Assembly: GCA_022747635.1 (NCBI GenBank)
Contig: JAKTNV010000009.1
Span: forward strand, 28,249,622 to 28,313,621
Length of the DNA stretch: 64,000 bases
Direction: 5' to 3'
DNA from: Hetaerina americana
Taxonomy: Eukaryota > Arthropoda > Insecta > Odonata > Calopterygidae
Shown: one piece after another, positions 12,105-25,100 of the stretch
Position numbering within the stretch: position 1 is the stretch's first letter
How the letters are laid out: each line of letters opens with the position of its first letter
The notes under the pieces: model-generated
Seen by the model: only the letters and a program-made list of their open reading frames with translations
Databases searched by the model: none
What the model was told of the DNA's origin: nothing
Translations under genes and position numbers: made by a program

Positions 12105-12412
12105 AAACTCTTCCGACCAGATTATCATGCCCCATTAACAATTACCAACAGCAAACACATTTTCCCACCCGAAGGTCGGTTTCATGGGAAGGGTAGAGCT
12201 GGCCTACTTCTAAGCCCATTGGCGTGTGATTATGTATCAGGGTAATTAGGAGGGCCAGTTCATTTCCCTGTACCGTTTATGGTTTTCCAAGAAGATCCGA
12301 TGCCCGAAAAATTACACAGCTTTGTTGAAGCTGAGGTCGCCCAGAAGTGCCCACATGAACCAAACCAGGGCAATTTGGTCCGTGCTCCAACGCTCTACTT
12401 ACTAGATTTCCA
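12105..12412 (-). mobile_element. tRNA-derived SINE, family 1, copy B
   Basis: This copy runs on the minus strand and is longer than copy A. The box A region (about 12407-12392) is degenerate, ATCTAGTAAGTAGAGC; box B (12366-12356) is GGTTTGGTTCA. The body shares TGTAATTTTTCGGGC and CTTGGAAAAC with copy A and continues to about 12105 with ACCGACCTTCGGGTGGG. The tRNA head is more eroded than in copy A, so polymerase III activity is unlikely. The 3' end was placed by eye. Confidence 0.62.
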
Positions 12413-13126
12413 CATCCTCAAGCAACTATATTAAATTAAAATCAAAAAGATATACACAAATTTAAAAACATATCTCTGTTTTTAAATACTTTAAGGATGT
12501 AGAATTTATTATATTGCTATAATCAATATTAATTTGAATAAAAAGAAGTAATGTTTACTCCACGTAATGATTTTGTTACACAAACTTATAAACCTGAGCA
12601 TATACTGAACCAAATATATTACACATGTGAAATTGAAGCTGTAAATACCTAGCTTTTTCAAAGAAAACATCATTCCCGTATTGATTTGAAATTTTGAAAA
12701 ATGGACATTTTTTAACATTCTTGTTATTTGTTATATTCGTACTCATAATGTCGACACTAATTCGAATTCACATTCAAGATGTCGACATTTATTTGAAATA
12801 TAACAATAAAACGGCTGTCTACCTTTGAAAGGCACTTTCAATGTTTACGGATGTATCATTCAATACATATTTGTGATATTCATCAAGATGCCATCTTTTT
12901 TACGTATGATTATCTCACATTTTAATCACACGATTAAAGATTTACATAACATGATAATATTTCGTGAGAGTGACTGATTTATTACAACCCAATTTGTAGA
13001 AAGATTTCTCTGTTTTTGATAAATGACACATAGACCATTTTGTTTCTCAGCTCTTAATACTGATACACATAGTAACTGGAATCCTTAGTTGACACAACAT
13101 TTGAAGTATCTTGTGCAGATTACAGT
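12413..13126. other. Unassigned AT-rich spacer
   Basis: No convincing coding sequence. A 69-codon minus frame (12509-12718) is rich in Phe, Ile and Leu, as AT-rich DNA readily gives. Confidence 0.5.
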
Positions 13127-13258
13127 AACACAGCAATTCCATAATTAATATTTACTGACGACCATGATTTCACCTCCATGAGGCATTATCACCTCATTAT
13201 ACCACGTAGTTGTGAAACCATGGTCGTAAATTAATGTTAGCTGTGGAATTGCTGTGTT
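13127..13258. repeat. 132-bp foldback (imperfect inverted repeat)
   Basis: Two 47-nt arms, 13127-13173 and 13212-13258, are reverse complements at 40 of 47 positions without gaps, around a 38-nt loop. The outer 15 bp (AACACAGCAATTCCA against its complement) are the best conserved. It could be a hairpin-type miniature transposon or a long-stem RNA hairpin. No clear target duplication or transposase TIR signature is visible, so the class is open. Confidence 0.75.
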
Positions 13259-13448
13259 TCTTGACCATGGAGAAATTCCACCGAATAGCGCTAAAACAGT
13301 GACATACCTGTAGGTCATTATCTTGAATGTAAGAAATGAAACTACAGTACAATACATACAAAAAACCCTAAATTACAGTATCCTGTTCACACCAAACTAA
13401 AAAGATCAAAGAGAGAGATTTAAAAGTAAAAATGCAATTAGGCGGCGG

Positions 13449-13451
<3 letters not shown>

Positions 13452-13479
<28 letters not shown>

Positions 13480-13551
13480 CATACATATATATATATATAT
13501 ACGTGTATATATATACACACTGTGTGTATATATATATATATATGTATATAA
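13452..13551. repeat. AT microsatellite with AC/TG palindrome
   Basis: (TA)n runs surround a central TATACACACTGTGTGTATA palindrome, which could extrude as a cruciform. A 130-codon minus-strand frame (13368-13760) runs through it as a Tyr/Ile repeat and is an artefact. Confidence 0.9.
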
Positions 13552-14119
13552 GTTTTTGATTTAACTATTTGGCTAATCGTAATGGACTCGAATGAATCCC
13601 AGGATGAATCTTGTAGATAGGGATAGGGGAACGGAGGTAAAATTGTTGAGGGCATGCTTAAATTGAAAAGGCCAAGGGATTTTCCCCCAAATTTTGAAGT
13701 TACCCGTGTTGGTGATATAACAGTTTCACAATGTTGCCTGTTAACTTTTTTTACCTTCAATGTATGCCTATATTTTTCTGATTTTCACTTGCATGCGTAC
13801 AAATGGGAGATCCAAAAACGTTTTACAAAAAATAATGATGGCAAGTATCGAAAAACAGTGCCCAAAAAATAATGTTGGACCTTATACAACACTAGCAATT
13901 GACATTAAAAATTATTGTTGATACAATATGCAAGATACCATGATTTATGTTCCTAAAATTTATATCTAAGACATGTGGAGCCTCTCTACACACGAGTCCG
14001 TGTCAAAAAGTCGAATAGAGTTGTAAGAAGTTCATGCATGTTAACCATTTCTACCAAGCTTGTAGGGTTTACCCTATTCGATCATAAGTTTCAAAAACAT
14101 TACAGGTCTTTTTACTAAT

Positions 14120-14226
14120 ATATATGAATGTTACGCATAACATTCGTTACGAAGCGATAGCTCCCCATTTTTATGCGTAACTCTTTCCTTGGATGTATGA
14201 TAAATGACTTGGTCATTTATCATCCA
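14120..14226. repeat. Two short adjacent hairpins
   Basis: GTTACGCATAA at 14130-14140 is perfectly repeated inverted at 14171-14181. Just downstream, ATGATAAATGAC (14197-14208) and its complement (14212-14223) form a perfect 12-bp stem with a 3-nt loop. The function is unknown; together they may be the remains of a small foldback element. Confidence 0.6.
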
Positions 14227-14229
14227 ACA

Positions 14230-16481
14230 GGTCTTAATCGTCCATTCCTGAGTGAATTGTATTCTCTCAAATAGGTTTATTACGCCTTAATACTCAAGAA
14301 CAGGTATAATTAGCGTGAAATATGTACAAATAATGACAGACTAAGAGAAATGAATAGTTATATTTCTTGGCTATTTTTTCAAAGTATTCATCAAATTAAT
14401 CTTCAACTGGCACATTATTTGGCTAATCATTGATTACCGCGTGGGACCATGGGGGCGCTTGGGATGCGGCGAGGAGAAGGAGAGGAGCGGGGATAACTCC
14501 CTTTCCCATTAGAGCCCCTATATACGCAGCAAGAAGTCGCCCCGGAGTCTCTAGACTTCCAGGAGTGACAAACTACTTCGGTTATCTGTTTTGATGAAAT
14601 TTTACGCAAGGAATAGGAACTGTTCGACATTCTATTTAACGTGCGAATTATCTTTACCCACTTCCTCCCACAAAACACACTCAAACTACAGAGTGACAAG
14701 AGAACTGAGGAGTTTACGCCGTATCGACATTCCTCCGACCCACCTCTATTCTTGATTTCGTACACTCCAATTAATTCGTTCGTAAAATTACCATTTTAGG
14801 CGAGTCTGGATTCACTCGCAATCAACTTTGATTCCACCATAAGGTATTCCCTCCCTGGTAGACGACCAATATTTGATTCTTTACCAAAAAGCAGTCGGTA
14901 AATTAAGTTAATGCAACGGTACAGTTGGTGAGTTTTAAACTACCTATCCTCTTTATTGATGGGGTAATTACAATCGTGAATTGTGATGCATGACGAATTT
15001 CCTATTTTTTCTCGCATCGGAATGAATGTGAATTGCTCTTAATAAGCATGATGTGCGATAGAACGAAATAGGATTCTTTAGGCACTGCAAAACTAATTCC
15101 TGTCCAACTTTGGGCTCAAAAACTGTTAAAGAGGATTTTTAACTCTCAGCTGGCATATGGCATAATAAGTTGGTAGAGAAAAACTAATATTTTTTTCTAT
15201 TCTCGTTGTAATGAAAGGTTAATTATGTGGAATTCACAAACTTTGAACTCCAAGCTATTCGCCACAAAATTTAACTTAAGTGCAAACTAAAAAGCATTAA
15301 CAAAGTTCTAAAAAGTACTTTGATGTGGTAACTTCTATAAGACGAGCCTAAGTGGTTCAAAAAGTTCAATCTTTCTGTCTGTTACTCATTCGTTGTAAAT
15401 TTTAGATTTTAGGAACTTTTGAAACATTCCTAATACGTAAAGTGTGTCTCAGAAGCATGTTGTATTTACTCGAGATGCATCAAATTAGTTTTCTGCTATC
15501 TCATTGAAAGGGCCACATTAGCAGAAGAGGTTTTGGTAAACAATTTTCTGATTTCCTTTGAGAATTTTGAATTTTTTGTCATTTTAAAAAGGTAATGGAG
15601 AGTTCTTGCAATAAAATGAAGTTGCAGTGCGGCATATAACATTAGTTACCGTATGCTTGCAATGCATTTAAGTTTTCTGTTCATTTACCCCATATTTTAT
15701 ATTTATTTTCTTCTTCCGGAGGTCTAATCTCCTAATCTTTCTTATCTTTCCTGCTTCTACTGATCTAATATTAGGGTCGGTATTGACGTGCTCGTATGGA
15801 GAAGTGGATGTTGGACGAGGGACTAAGGTCCCAATATCGCACCGAAAAAATTAAATATTTATCTATCTAGCTACTTGTATGATTAATGAAATCCAAGAAT
15901 TGCACTCATCAAAATCTACCGCTTTGATCACAAGGTCAACAAAAGGTGGGTCGAGGAAGGTTCCAATTCTTGAACCAAATATTAAACGGGATACTTATCT
16001 CATTACACGCTGCAGAGCTCAATATCATAAAGTATTAATGGGGTTACGATTCATTCAAAACATATTTCCGCCCGAGGTCGGAATATCTAAACAACTTTTA
16101 AGAAAGAAATGACGTGTCATTTTCCAACATTTAGCACGTAATTTAATCTTTCCTAAGATAAAAAAATGTGGAAGTAGGTACCACGTAGGAAAATTTCAAA
16201 TAGGAACCTAAAACCCATTGCCACACGTAAATCCAACTATTTGCAGTCATATTAGTAATAGGATAATCGGTATTTAGTAATAGAATATTATTAATAGCTT
16301 ATGACGATATAATAGTTATTAGTAGATGAATTATCACTAAAGAAAATTGTTTCAATCAGAACAGTTTTTAGAATAATTTTCAGGTAGTAGTAGAGGCAAG
16401 TATGTCTGGCAGTACAATTATTAATACTAAAGTTACTTGTATCATCGTTTAGGGTAAATTAATATCGCCTATATGTGACTC

Positions 16482-16483
<2 letters not shown>
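14230..16483. other. Unassigned spacer
   Basis: Contains a moderately GC-rich patch at 14430-14560 and short frames such as 14427-14765 (minus, 112 codons, Ser-rich, no domain). No repeats are recognised. Confidence 0.45.

Positions 16484-16530
<47 letters not shown>
16484..16530. repeat. (TA)n microsatellite
   Basis: An uninterrupted run of about 23 TA units. Confidence 0.97.
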
Positions 16531-16533
<3 letters not shown>

Positions 16534-19500
16534 GTATGACATGTGATAGATATATGATATAATGCAAAGCTGAAACTAGAAAACAGACGAAAACACCTAT
16601 TTCTGTTAGTCTGAAAACGTGACACTAAGTAGTGACCAAGAGAAAATATTAATTCGTAAATGAGACATCTGAGTTTCTCCTTTTTACTCTTATGTTTAAT
16701 TTAAAGGAATTATGTGGATGCATTTTCGCAGGAAAATGAAACCCTGTCTGATTCAATAACATTCTATAACTTGGAGATGATCTGGTACGTATTAAAATTG
16801 TTTTGTTTGCGTATCCATTTAACCATTAACTTGTAAATTCAATTTCTGTCTTTAATATAAAATAATATTTTACTTTTTTACAATTTATTTTCATCTATTA
16901 CATTCAACCCTTTATAAATAGCTAGCAATTAGATCGAAAAACCACTATTTTTCCATCTATGATTCTTTTAGGATATCTATTATTTATGTACTGAGTTCCT
17001 TGAAAATTTATTCATCCGATTAATGAGCATTGTTTATTCCAATGACGACCAACAGGTGGCTTTTTTCATTGGGGATTACAATTGTGTGTCGATAAGCCAA
17101 AAGCTTCGGAATATTATTTAGGCGTGTAAGAAAAACTAATCCAAATTCAAGCAAATAATGACGTCAAGAGAGAAATAGTATAATATATTTTTTTTAAATC
17201 CATGACCGCCAAAGTATGCCGGCTTTCGGATTGGGAAGACGACGGGTAAAATCGACACCCCAACCAGCTCCACTCTTTCCAGCCTTGTGGAAGGATACGA
17301 ATATTCCCCTCACGTAGTCCACACAGCCGTCCTTAGCTATTAACCCGTTTGTTTCCTCAGGAAAGTGGTCGTTCGGAGGGTGAATGGCATTCGACCGCTT
17401 TTGAACCCTGGCCGTCGAACACGGAGAAGAAAGATCCTTCCGCAATATTCCCGCTCCCCGATTACAAAAGTTCCATCCAGGAATAGGCATCCTTGATCCT
17501 TGACCTTTGAAACCGAAAATTCCCCTGGAGAGTTTCAAAAGATTTCCGAGAAGGATAAGAATACCCGGCGGCCTGCGTTAAACAAACCGTAAAATCACAC
17601 GAGTGACGGAGAATGCGATCGGTATTCCGAGAATATCCTCCTCATTCATCTAATACACTTGGAAAAGTTCCTTGAGATGGATTATGATTTCAAATCTCCC
17701 TCCATCCTACCTCCTGGAGGAAATCGTATTATAAAAGGTGAGTACGACTGTGTTTGCCAAAGCAAGATATAATCAATTCGAAGCGATTGCGGAATCTGGA
17801 GAAATTAAGCTCGCATCAAATTCCCTGACGAGAATGATCTGCCATAGGAAAACCTAAAGGATGGTTAAGATAAAAATGTAAGCATGGAAGAAGTAAATTC
17901 AAGTCCAGGAATTATGCTGATAGTCACCGCGAGGAGGAGCAGGGAAGACTGTAATGGGAATGAGTGTTTTAATAAAACGGCCGAGGCCGAGGAGATTTTT
18001 TGGAGGTTTTGAAATAGAAAACAATTTTAATTAGGAAAAATCACTGTCAAATTTCAATGTTTCTCTCTGCTCCTGTGGTGGTACAAAACGCTTCAACAAA
18101 TCTCTTTGGTAGGTGAATTTAATAAAATAAACATATAATTTACACTCATTGACTCACATTCTCCTGAGATGCAGAAGCATGCCGGTCTAGAATTATTTAG
18201 TTTAAAGCGGTAGTAAACTCTCCAGATCGTTCTCAATAAACGTAGATAAGGGTGGTAATTCATGGGTGGTAATTTTTCATATAATCATTCGGGCATTTTC
18301 AATTTCAATGAATTCATACTAAAGTGTATTCTGTATCACAAGTTAAACATGTTCAATGAATATTGTTTTTCACATACCTTATTCAAATGTGATGTGTGTT
18401 ACATTATTTACCGAGCAAGGCCAAGCTATTACAACAGAAATACTTGGTTCATGGCCAAATAATGGAAAAAATTGATTATTCAAGGTGCGTACCAGTACAT
18501 ATCCAAATTATCTAAAATGTTCCAATAGTAATTTCTTTCTTGTCAGTCTGCCAACACAAAATACATGCTTTGAGAAGTAAGCGAAACTGATTCTCAGGAA
18601 CAAAATTATAAAAATATAGTTTCACCGATGTTTAAATTAATGAAATACAATTGAAAATGAATTGTGTTCGTTTAAGTAATATCATTAGACTTAACATTTC
18701 CTAATCCACGTGATAAGGTCTATCTTGAGTATTAAATTCTGATCACACTGCTATAGCAAACATATTTTATTTCATTTTGTTTATCAATACAGATTGTGTA
18801 CATTTTCCCTTTTTATTAACCTAGTTTCTGAGAGTAATTTTGCTTAGCGTATTTTTAGGAGTACCTCAGGGAGCAATTACGCACCCTCCAGAGTTTCGTA
18901 AAATGTCAGTTCAATGAACACTCTTCCCCATAACTTATTTCTTTCTTCATTCTCTCCTTATTCTACCTATCTACATGCCGTGTACAATGTCTATATCCTT
19001 TCAGTTTACTTTACATATGTTCTTCTGCAAAAGTTTCAAGATCCCGCTTGCCTCTTTATCCTCGTACACTTCCAATGCCAATAATTAAATCCATTGTTAA
19101 CTGACTGATGGAATATTTTTCACGCAGAGATGAACATTCACGCAGCAATAAGTGGCCACCACCACGCCTGCATTCTATGAGAGAGTTGGGAGAATAAATC
19201 TTATATAATTACTAAAAATGACAAGAACGAAAAAACATATCAGCAGATAGTGATATTATATTTGAGTCCGTAGCTCTACTCAGGCTTGACGTTAAAATAT
19301 TCTTTCCGAAAAATGTTTATTCTTTTGTTCCAGGCTTTAAAATACTCAAAGGTAACACAATAAGTACTCGCTGAAACCAGTAGTTACCAACTCGGCCAGA
19401 AAGTTGGGAACGCAATTATACTAAAATACAACAGTGAGGGACCGTGAATTCGTAGTCGTGCCATACGGGGAATGCAAACATGTTATTAAACAAACTTCGA

Positions 19501-21660
19501 CAATCACGGGCTGAAAAAACATGCTTTCATCGAGTCAATGGGTCTACGTGAAGTCGCAAGATACCGTCGGGAAAACTGAAAATCAATGCACACCTAGAAC
19601 TTTGGTGCCATAAATATAAGACCCCAGGTCAAACACATCCAAAAAAGTGACCTTTTTGCCCGTGGATAATTGACGACAACCATTCTATCACGAATCTGCT
19701 CAGTGCATCTGGATCATGAAAAAAGATCATTCCTTTCATTACAGCTATCCGACCGACTTTTTGTTGAGCGACCCAACAAAGCGGTACGTATCACTCGAAA
19801 GGATCCCCAATAATATCTTTCGTGGGGTCAAAACGGATTAACAGTCGGAGCCATGACGTAAACGACTCCGTTTGAAGTTTTGGACCCGTGGAGGCGACCC
19901 GCCGGCGTTCAAAGGATGAGGCGGGTCTCAGAGGAGCAAAAAGAGGCTCCACTGGAGCCCAATTGTGACCCTTCAGGAAAAACACCATGATTTGAAAGCA
20001 TAAAAGTCACCAGGTTTAATAAAATAATGCCTCTTTTCCTCTCTCTATTTTAATGAAAATGCGTCGTGGAGGCCTTCTGCCTCGGTGGTAATGAGATTGG
20101 GGCGTGGAGTGCTTGCGGCGCCTTGGTTCGCCCCTTCCCAACACCCCTCACGGGAGAGAGAACCTCGTCTCACGTCGTCCTCTGTGCTCGCGGAGAGGGG
20201 TGTCCCATTCGGCCGCGGAATACCCACGCTTGAGCGCCGCTGGCCGTTGCATGTAAACCGGGTCCCTGATGGTCTCCGAGGCTCACCAACCACTTCGCCC
20301 TAATCCGCGGTCACCTGAATTAATTATCCCAACTCTGAGGAAAATGGTGGGAGATGGATAAACGCCGACTTTTGGGGTACTTTGGTGTCCTTAAAAAATA
20401 AAATTCGAAGAATCGTCGTAGGATAAAAAGTGAATCTACATGGTCAGCGCTACTAGTTTTCCAAATAACTGGCAGTAAAGAAAAATTTTCCCTATCATAA
20501 TGACTTTCCAATGTGATGGGGTTAGAGCCAGGAGCGAATGGCGATTTGCGAGTCAATTAAAATGACTGTCACCAATCCTTCATTATATTTTTATATGGCG
20601 GAATAAGAAAGAGAGGCGAAACCTCACCTCTCTCTTTTGGCGTCGCTAAATCCAAAATGGCTTGAGTAACAGCGACAACTCCATCGCTGAGGGGGGAAGC
20701 ATGGTACTCTATGAGAACTTCCCGTGGTATAATATTTCTTTTATTCAATTCCAATGAATTTAATTATGACAATTAATTGGGTCAAAAATAAAACCTGTAA
20801 ATACTCATTATAATTTGACGCATATAAATACACTCCTTTACAGGTAAATTTCCGCGGAAAATTATTCAAAAATTACTAAACCCTCTATAGCTGAATAACA
20901 CTTATTTTTACTGTCATGATGATGTAGATTCAAGCAAGTTTTATTACCGCAGTTCTAATAGCAGGCAGAAATAATTTTCTGGAGAGAAACTTAAATGCCT
21001 AATCTTCAGGATAGCGAGCTGAGTGATAAAATGCAGTGAAAATATAAACTGGAATGAATGATTTTAATTATTAGTTACAATGAGGTTTTGTACGGAATCA
21101 CAGGGTCGGAGATCACATCGAAAGGTAAACTTCATTTATTCCATGTCAGCAGTCTTCTCACTCGAATAGTGAATGGCCTTGGTAATTCATTCGCCTCAAA
21201 CAAATGCTCATACCCTTACTTCGAAATGGATTTTCTTAGTCACAGTCCGATTTACTTGATATGAGTTTAAGTGCCATGGTATTTTCTGCGATAATTCTCT
21301 GCTATCATTTCCCTTAAGATTGTGGCAGAAGCCAAGCTCGTCTATTCGTATGTTATTTTCCTCTTTTACCATATAAATTTCAGTTTAGTGATTTTAATTG
21401 CCAATAGAATCCCAGGAGAATTAACCGCAAATTAGAAATTTTACCGAGCTATTTATTCGTATGCGTTACACTATGGTATACTATATTATGCAGCATTATG
21501 TGAAGCTCATACCTACCGTTCATTGGTGTGTCCTTATTTCTTTCTAGACCGAAACGTAAATTTAAAGAAACAATATTCAAAAGAAATTAATTTTTTTCCC
21601 CTAATGTTTTATGTTTTTCAACTCGTTTTTTTTTCAATCTTCTTCTACCGCGATTGAAAG
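16531..21660. other. Unassigned spacer with two GC-richer patches
   Basis: Patches of higher GC lie at 17200-17560 and 19790-20310. In both, frames are open on one or both strands (17194-17538 minus, 114 codons; 20045-20293 minus and 20085-20303 plus, overlapping). None shows a domain I recognise and I do not call exons. The remainder is AT-rich and unremarkable. Confidence 0.45.
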
Positions 21661-21662
21661 TA

Positions 21663-22415
21663 CGAGGGTCATCCGGAAAGTAGTACCCGTTCGTGCCGCA
21701 TGAAGTGCTGACGACGCGAGTAGCCGCTGGACGAGGTCAGATAGCTTCAGTGGCTTGTCTGCCTTCTCTGAGCCAAGTTGCGTGACGCTAGCATTGCCTG
21801 TGTTGTTTCTGTGATTGTTTACAATGTTTAAAAAAATTGAGAACGCCGCCAGTTGTGAAGTGAGGGCAGTGATTAAATTCCTCAATGCAAGAAACGTTCG
21901 CCCATGTGATATTCATCGCCAATTAAAGGAGGTGTATGGAGACAATGTAATGGACGAGTCGTCTGTTCGGCGGTGGTGTCGCAACTTCAACATGGGGAGG
22001 GGGAACACACACGACGATGAGCGTTCGGAGAGACCGTCTGTCATTACAGACCAACTGGTGAGCTCAGTTGACGAATTCGTGAGGAACGATCGGCGCGTCA
22101 CAATTGATGACATCTGTGAGCATTTTCCCAATGTTTCTCGAACAATTGTTCATGAAATTGTTAAACACCATCTGCATTATGCAAAAATTTGTGCAAGATG
22201 GGTCCCTCGCGTATCTCAATGAGCTGGCGGCGAAGGACTATGCAGCAGGAATACAGAAACTTGTCACACGTTATGACAAATGCCTTAATTTGCTTGGAGA
22301 TTATGTTGAGAAGTAGTTTAAAGTATCCTCTTTCAAATAAAATTTTTTATGTTTGTTAATATTTACTTTTGTGTCTTTATTTCACGAACGGGTACTACTT
22401 TCCGGATGACCCTCG
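21663..22415 (+). mobile_element. Internally deleted mariner, 753 bp, perfect TIRs
   Basis: TA dinucleotides flank the element (21661-21662 and 22416-22417). The terminal repeats 21663-21695 and 22383-22415 begin CGAGGGTCATCCGGAAAGTA and match perfectly over 33 bp. The interior keeps the N-terminal third of a transposase and its C-terminal end; the catalytic centre is deleted. These repeats differ from those of the other three mariners here, so this is a separate lineage. Confidence 0.96.
21815..22316 (+). pseudogene. Mariner transposase remnant with intact DNA-binding region
   Basis: The frame 21815-22222 (135 residues) includes MFKKIENAASCEVRAVIKFL and a typical paired helix-turn-helix: VMDESSVRRWCRNFNMG at about residues 46-62, the 'ERPS' linker, then VTIDDICEHFPNVSRTIVHE and a stretch ending KICARWVP near residue 131, normally followed by the catalytic domain. 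After four novel residues it stops at 22222. In another frame ending at 22316, YLNELAAKDYAAGIQKLVTR and CLNLLGDYVEK are the usual transposase C-terminus. So the DDD domain is gone but the full bipartite DNA-binding region remains without a stop. It could encode a truncated TIR-binding protein if transcribed. The second Met (21824) is an equally likely start. Confidence 0.93.
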
Positions 22416-23295
22416 TATAATATTTTATTCGCCCGCATTTTAACCGAGATTCCTAACGAGGATTCATGAAAAATATTTCTCTGGAAAAGATATTCTCACA
22501 ATCCAAACAAAAACAAAGAAGGTAGTATTCCCTCGAGAAACATTTCCTATAAGTTCTTTCGTCTGTAAATAAGCTGAAGATAATATTCGAGCCTCAAAAA
22601 CATCTCAATTTAATTCAAGCAAAAGCGGAGTGAATTAAGACAAAGGAAATCCCACGTGGAACCGCCACGACATTAAATTCGGCACTCAGAACAATTTTAT
22701 TCTTTGGATCCTTACCCACATAAATCATTGATTTAAAATAAATGTATACACTCGAGTGCGCACGAATAGTTAGCTGAAATGCACTTTTTCTCCAATTTAC
22801 CTTACGAGATGGGGAAAGAAAAAATAAACCTTACAAAAGAGGTATAAGTATACCAAAAAATGAGGTAAGGGCCAGATTTTTTGGTGCAAAAAATAGCTAC
22901 ACGATAACCTGTTTGAAACGGACAAAAAATAGTTGCTTTAGTGGCCAAAAAGATAACAATAATTTCAAACGTGACTCGCTGAAACGGCTTTTTAATAAGT
23001 GTGTTATATGGGAACAGTCCATTTAGAAAAGATTTATTCACTTCGGTCAAGAGATTTCATCAACTATATGGTCTACCGATAAAATTAGTGAAGCATTTTC
23101 CATACATGCATTAAAGTCAAAAGAAAATTCACTCAGCTCCACTCTTCAAATATACATTTTACATTCATCTCTCACACATTGTTCCACTGCAAGGAGACGG
23201 ATGCAACCGTTTGCCTGCTTTGAGCAATAAAAATTAGAATATGAAAAATTTTAAATTGAGTTTTTAAAAAAATAAATAATCATAGGTCTAGCCAT
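22416..23295. other. Unassigned AT-rich spacer
   Basis: No recognisable coding or repeat content. Confidence 0.5.
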
Positions 23296-23299
23296 TAAA

Positions 23300-23630
23300 G
23301 GCATTTGGACCGTCACTTATCACATTCCATCTCGTTTTTTGTTCCTTCTCGACCTATTGAAGGCTCTTGTTTGTTTTATGTTATATTTTCTAATGTTTCA
23401 AAATTCCCATTTTTCTTCATACCATACAAAAAACCTACTCTTTTTCTTCCTTCACTCTACTTGCCAAACTTGTTGACCTGTACACCTATAGTGACCTTCA
23501 GGATACCACCGTATCTTATGCACCAAAGATTCACCATTCTTCGAATTTCACACATCATATTCGTCTCTTCACCCACCATATGTGTTTCGTTTGACTTTCA
23601 CTCAACCCTTCTCATCATCTACTTAATTTA
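23300..23630 (-). mobile_element. LINE C-terminal tail, decayed
   Basis: On the minus strand one frame reads EGRKRVGFLYGMKKNGNFET, matching the 'GR(K/R)R.G.LDG(M/L)...Y..(L/M)K' end of insect LINE ORF2. Neighbouring segments are out of frame. The plus-strand 113-codon frame 23305-23646 is only its pyrimidine-rich shadow. Confidence 0.62.
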
Positions 23631-24019
23631 TCTAAGTAAAAAATAAAAAACTTCTAAATATTGACTAAACTTTGGTTGGTTATCATTCGTCTCTGTCCTG
23701 TGTAAACGATTCAAAATACTCATTTTCGTTATCCAAGTTTCGGTGTACAAGCTAAATGGACTGTTTAATGAAGAGAAACTTTAATTGGACGGAGATTCTG
23801 GCGTTTGTTTGTTTTTTTTGTGGCAGGAAAATGGTCTTAATTGGTGACGGAGTGACTTCTGGGGTCAACGGCGGCAATCGTGGTCAAAGGGAGCTTAATA
23901 ATTCCTTATATAGATCTGGTTTGAGGCATGGACGGATCCAGCCTGAAAAGCTTTCTCAACATCGTTGATTTAACAGTTGAAGCCTTGACTTTGTGACATT
24001 ACATTCCAACGGGAGAATT

Positions 24020-24073
24020 TTATATATACATACATACATATATATATATGCATATATATATATAATATATATA

Positions 24074-24143
<70 letters not shown>

Positions 24144-24166
24144 ACATATATATGTATATATATATG
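24020..24166. repeat. Compound (TA)n / (TG)n microsatellite
   Basis: Long TA runs interrupted by TACA and TGCA, followed by about 13 TG units at 24117-24143 and more TA. Several apparent proteins here (Tyr-Ile and Cys-Val repeats) are artefacts. Confidence 0.95.
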
Positions 24167-24815
24167 GGGTTATTTTTCGACCATGTTTATTGTTCATTTC
24201 TATGGCAGGTTATGGGCTTTCTCTTGCTCAATATACGAGCAATGATCCTCCCATCTCCTACTTATATCGTACTTACATATCCTGTTCATTATATCGAAAA
24301 CCAGCCACCATTTTCCTTCCTCCGTTTGGCTCTCCTTTTGTCATAGGTGGAATAGTACCCTCCATCTCTTAGCTACCTTTGATTTCAGTACACATCTCAT
24401 CAACTTTCTTCATGTGTAGCATAATGTATTCAACATTTTCTTCTCCCCTTCTACTTTCATAAATTTTACCCACATTTTTTGGTTTAAAATTATTATCATC
24501 CAACAGTGTAGATGGTTAAATCAACCTAGACTATATTTTCGTCTAGAGAATGTTTCTGAAGCTAAATGTAAATAGATCAATTCTAGAAATATCAACTGAA
24601 TGTCAACTTGAATGGGTCTTATGAATTTTAATGTAAAAGGTTTTTTGTAGATAAAATACTAACGTAATTGAATTGATATTTAGCAATGCATGCATAATTA
24701 TTATGACTAGTGTTTTCAAAAAAAATCTTTATAAATTCGCAGGTGGCGTTGGTTAAAATGATGCGGGATTCTAGGAAAAATTAAATAAACAAATTGATTA
24801 AATGCAGAATTCATA
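24167..24815. other. Unassigned spacer
   Basis: The pyrimidine-rich plus strand at 24170-24480 could be another minus-strand LINE tail, but I could not find a matching reading frame. Confidence 0.4.
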
Positions 24816-24819
24816 AGTC

Positions 24820-25100
24820 TTCCTATCTGTCCGGGAGAAGAAGACATACACTCATCAGCCTTATAATGAGACATGAAGGCCGGATGTAGAAGGTCAAGGG
24901 GAAGATAAACGCGACTAACTAATGAGTCGAGACCCTGAGAAGAAGAGAATCTTGAGAGAAGAGAAAATAATAACGATATACGTCAAAGATAAGAAATACG
25001 ATGAAACATGAAGGCATGCAGAGGTTATCCAATTGAATAATAGATTGATGAGCTGGATTCATCAGGTCATCAGCTAAGGATTGATGGCCTGAGAGTATGA
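24820..25100 (+). mobile_element. LINE C-terminal tail, heavily decayed
   Basis: A plus frame gives GRRRHTLISLIMRHEGRM, resembling the 'KRR..FIGH(I/L)(L/M)RHEG' motif of insect LINE ORF2 tails, followed by purine-rich sequence broken by many stops. Older than the other copies. Confidence 0.42.

Noticed and set aside
13368..13760. 130-codon minus-strand frame with Tyr/Ile repeats
   Set aside because: It runs through the AT microsatellite at 13.45-13.55 kb; the repeat codons are an artefact.
23993..24372. Overlapping Tyr-Ile and Cys-Val repeat frames on both strands
   Set aside because: They translate the (TA)n/(TG)n microsatellite.
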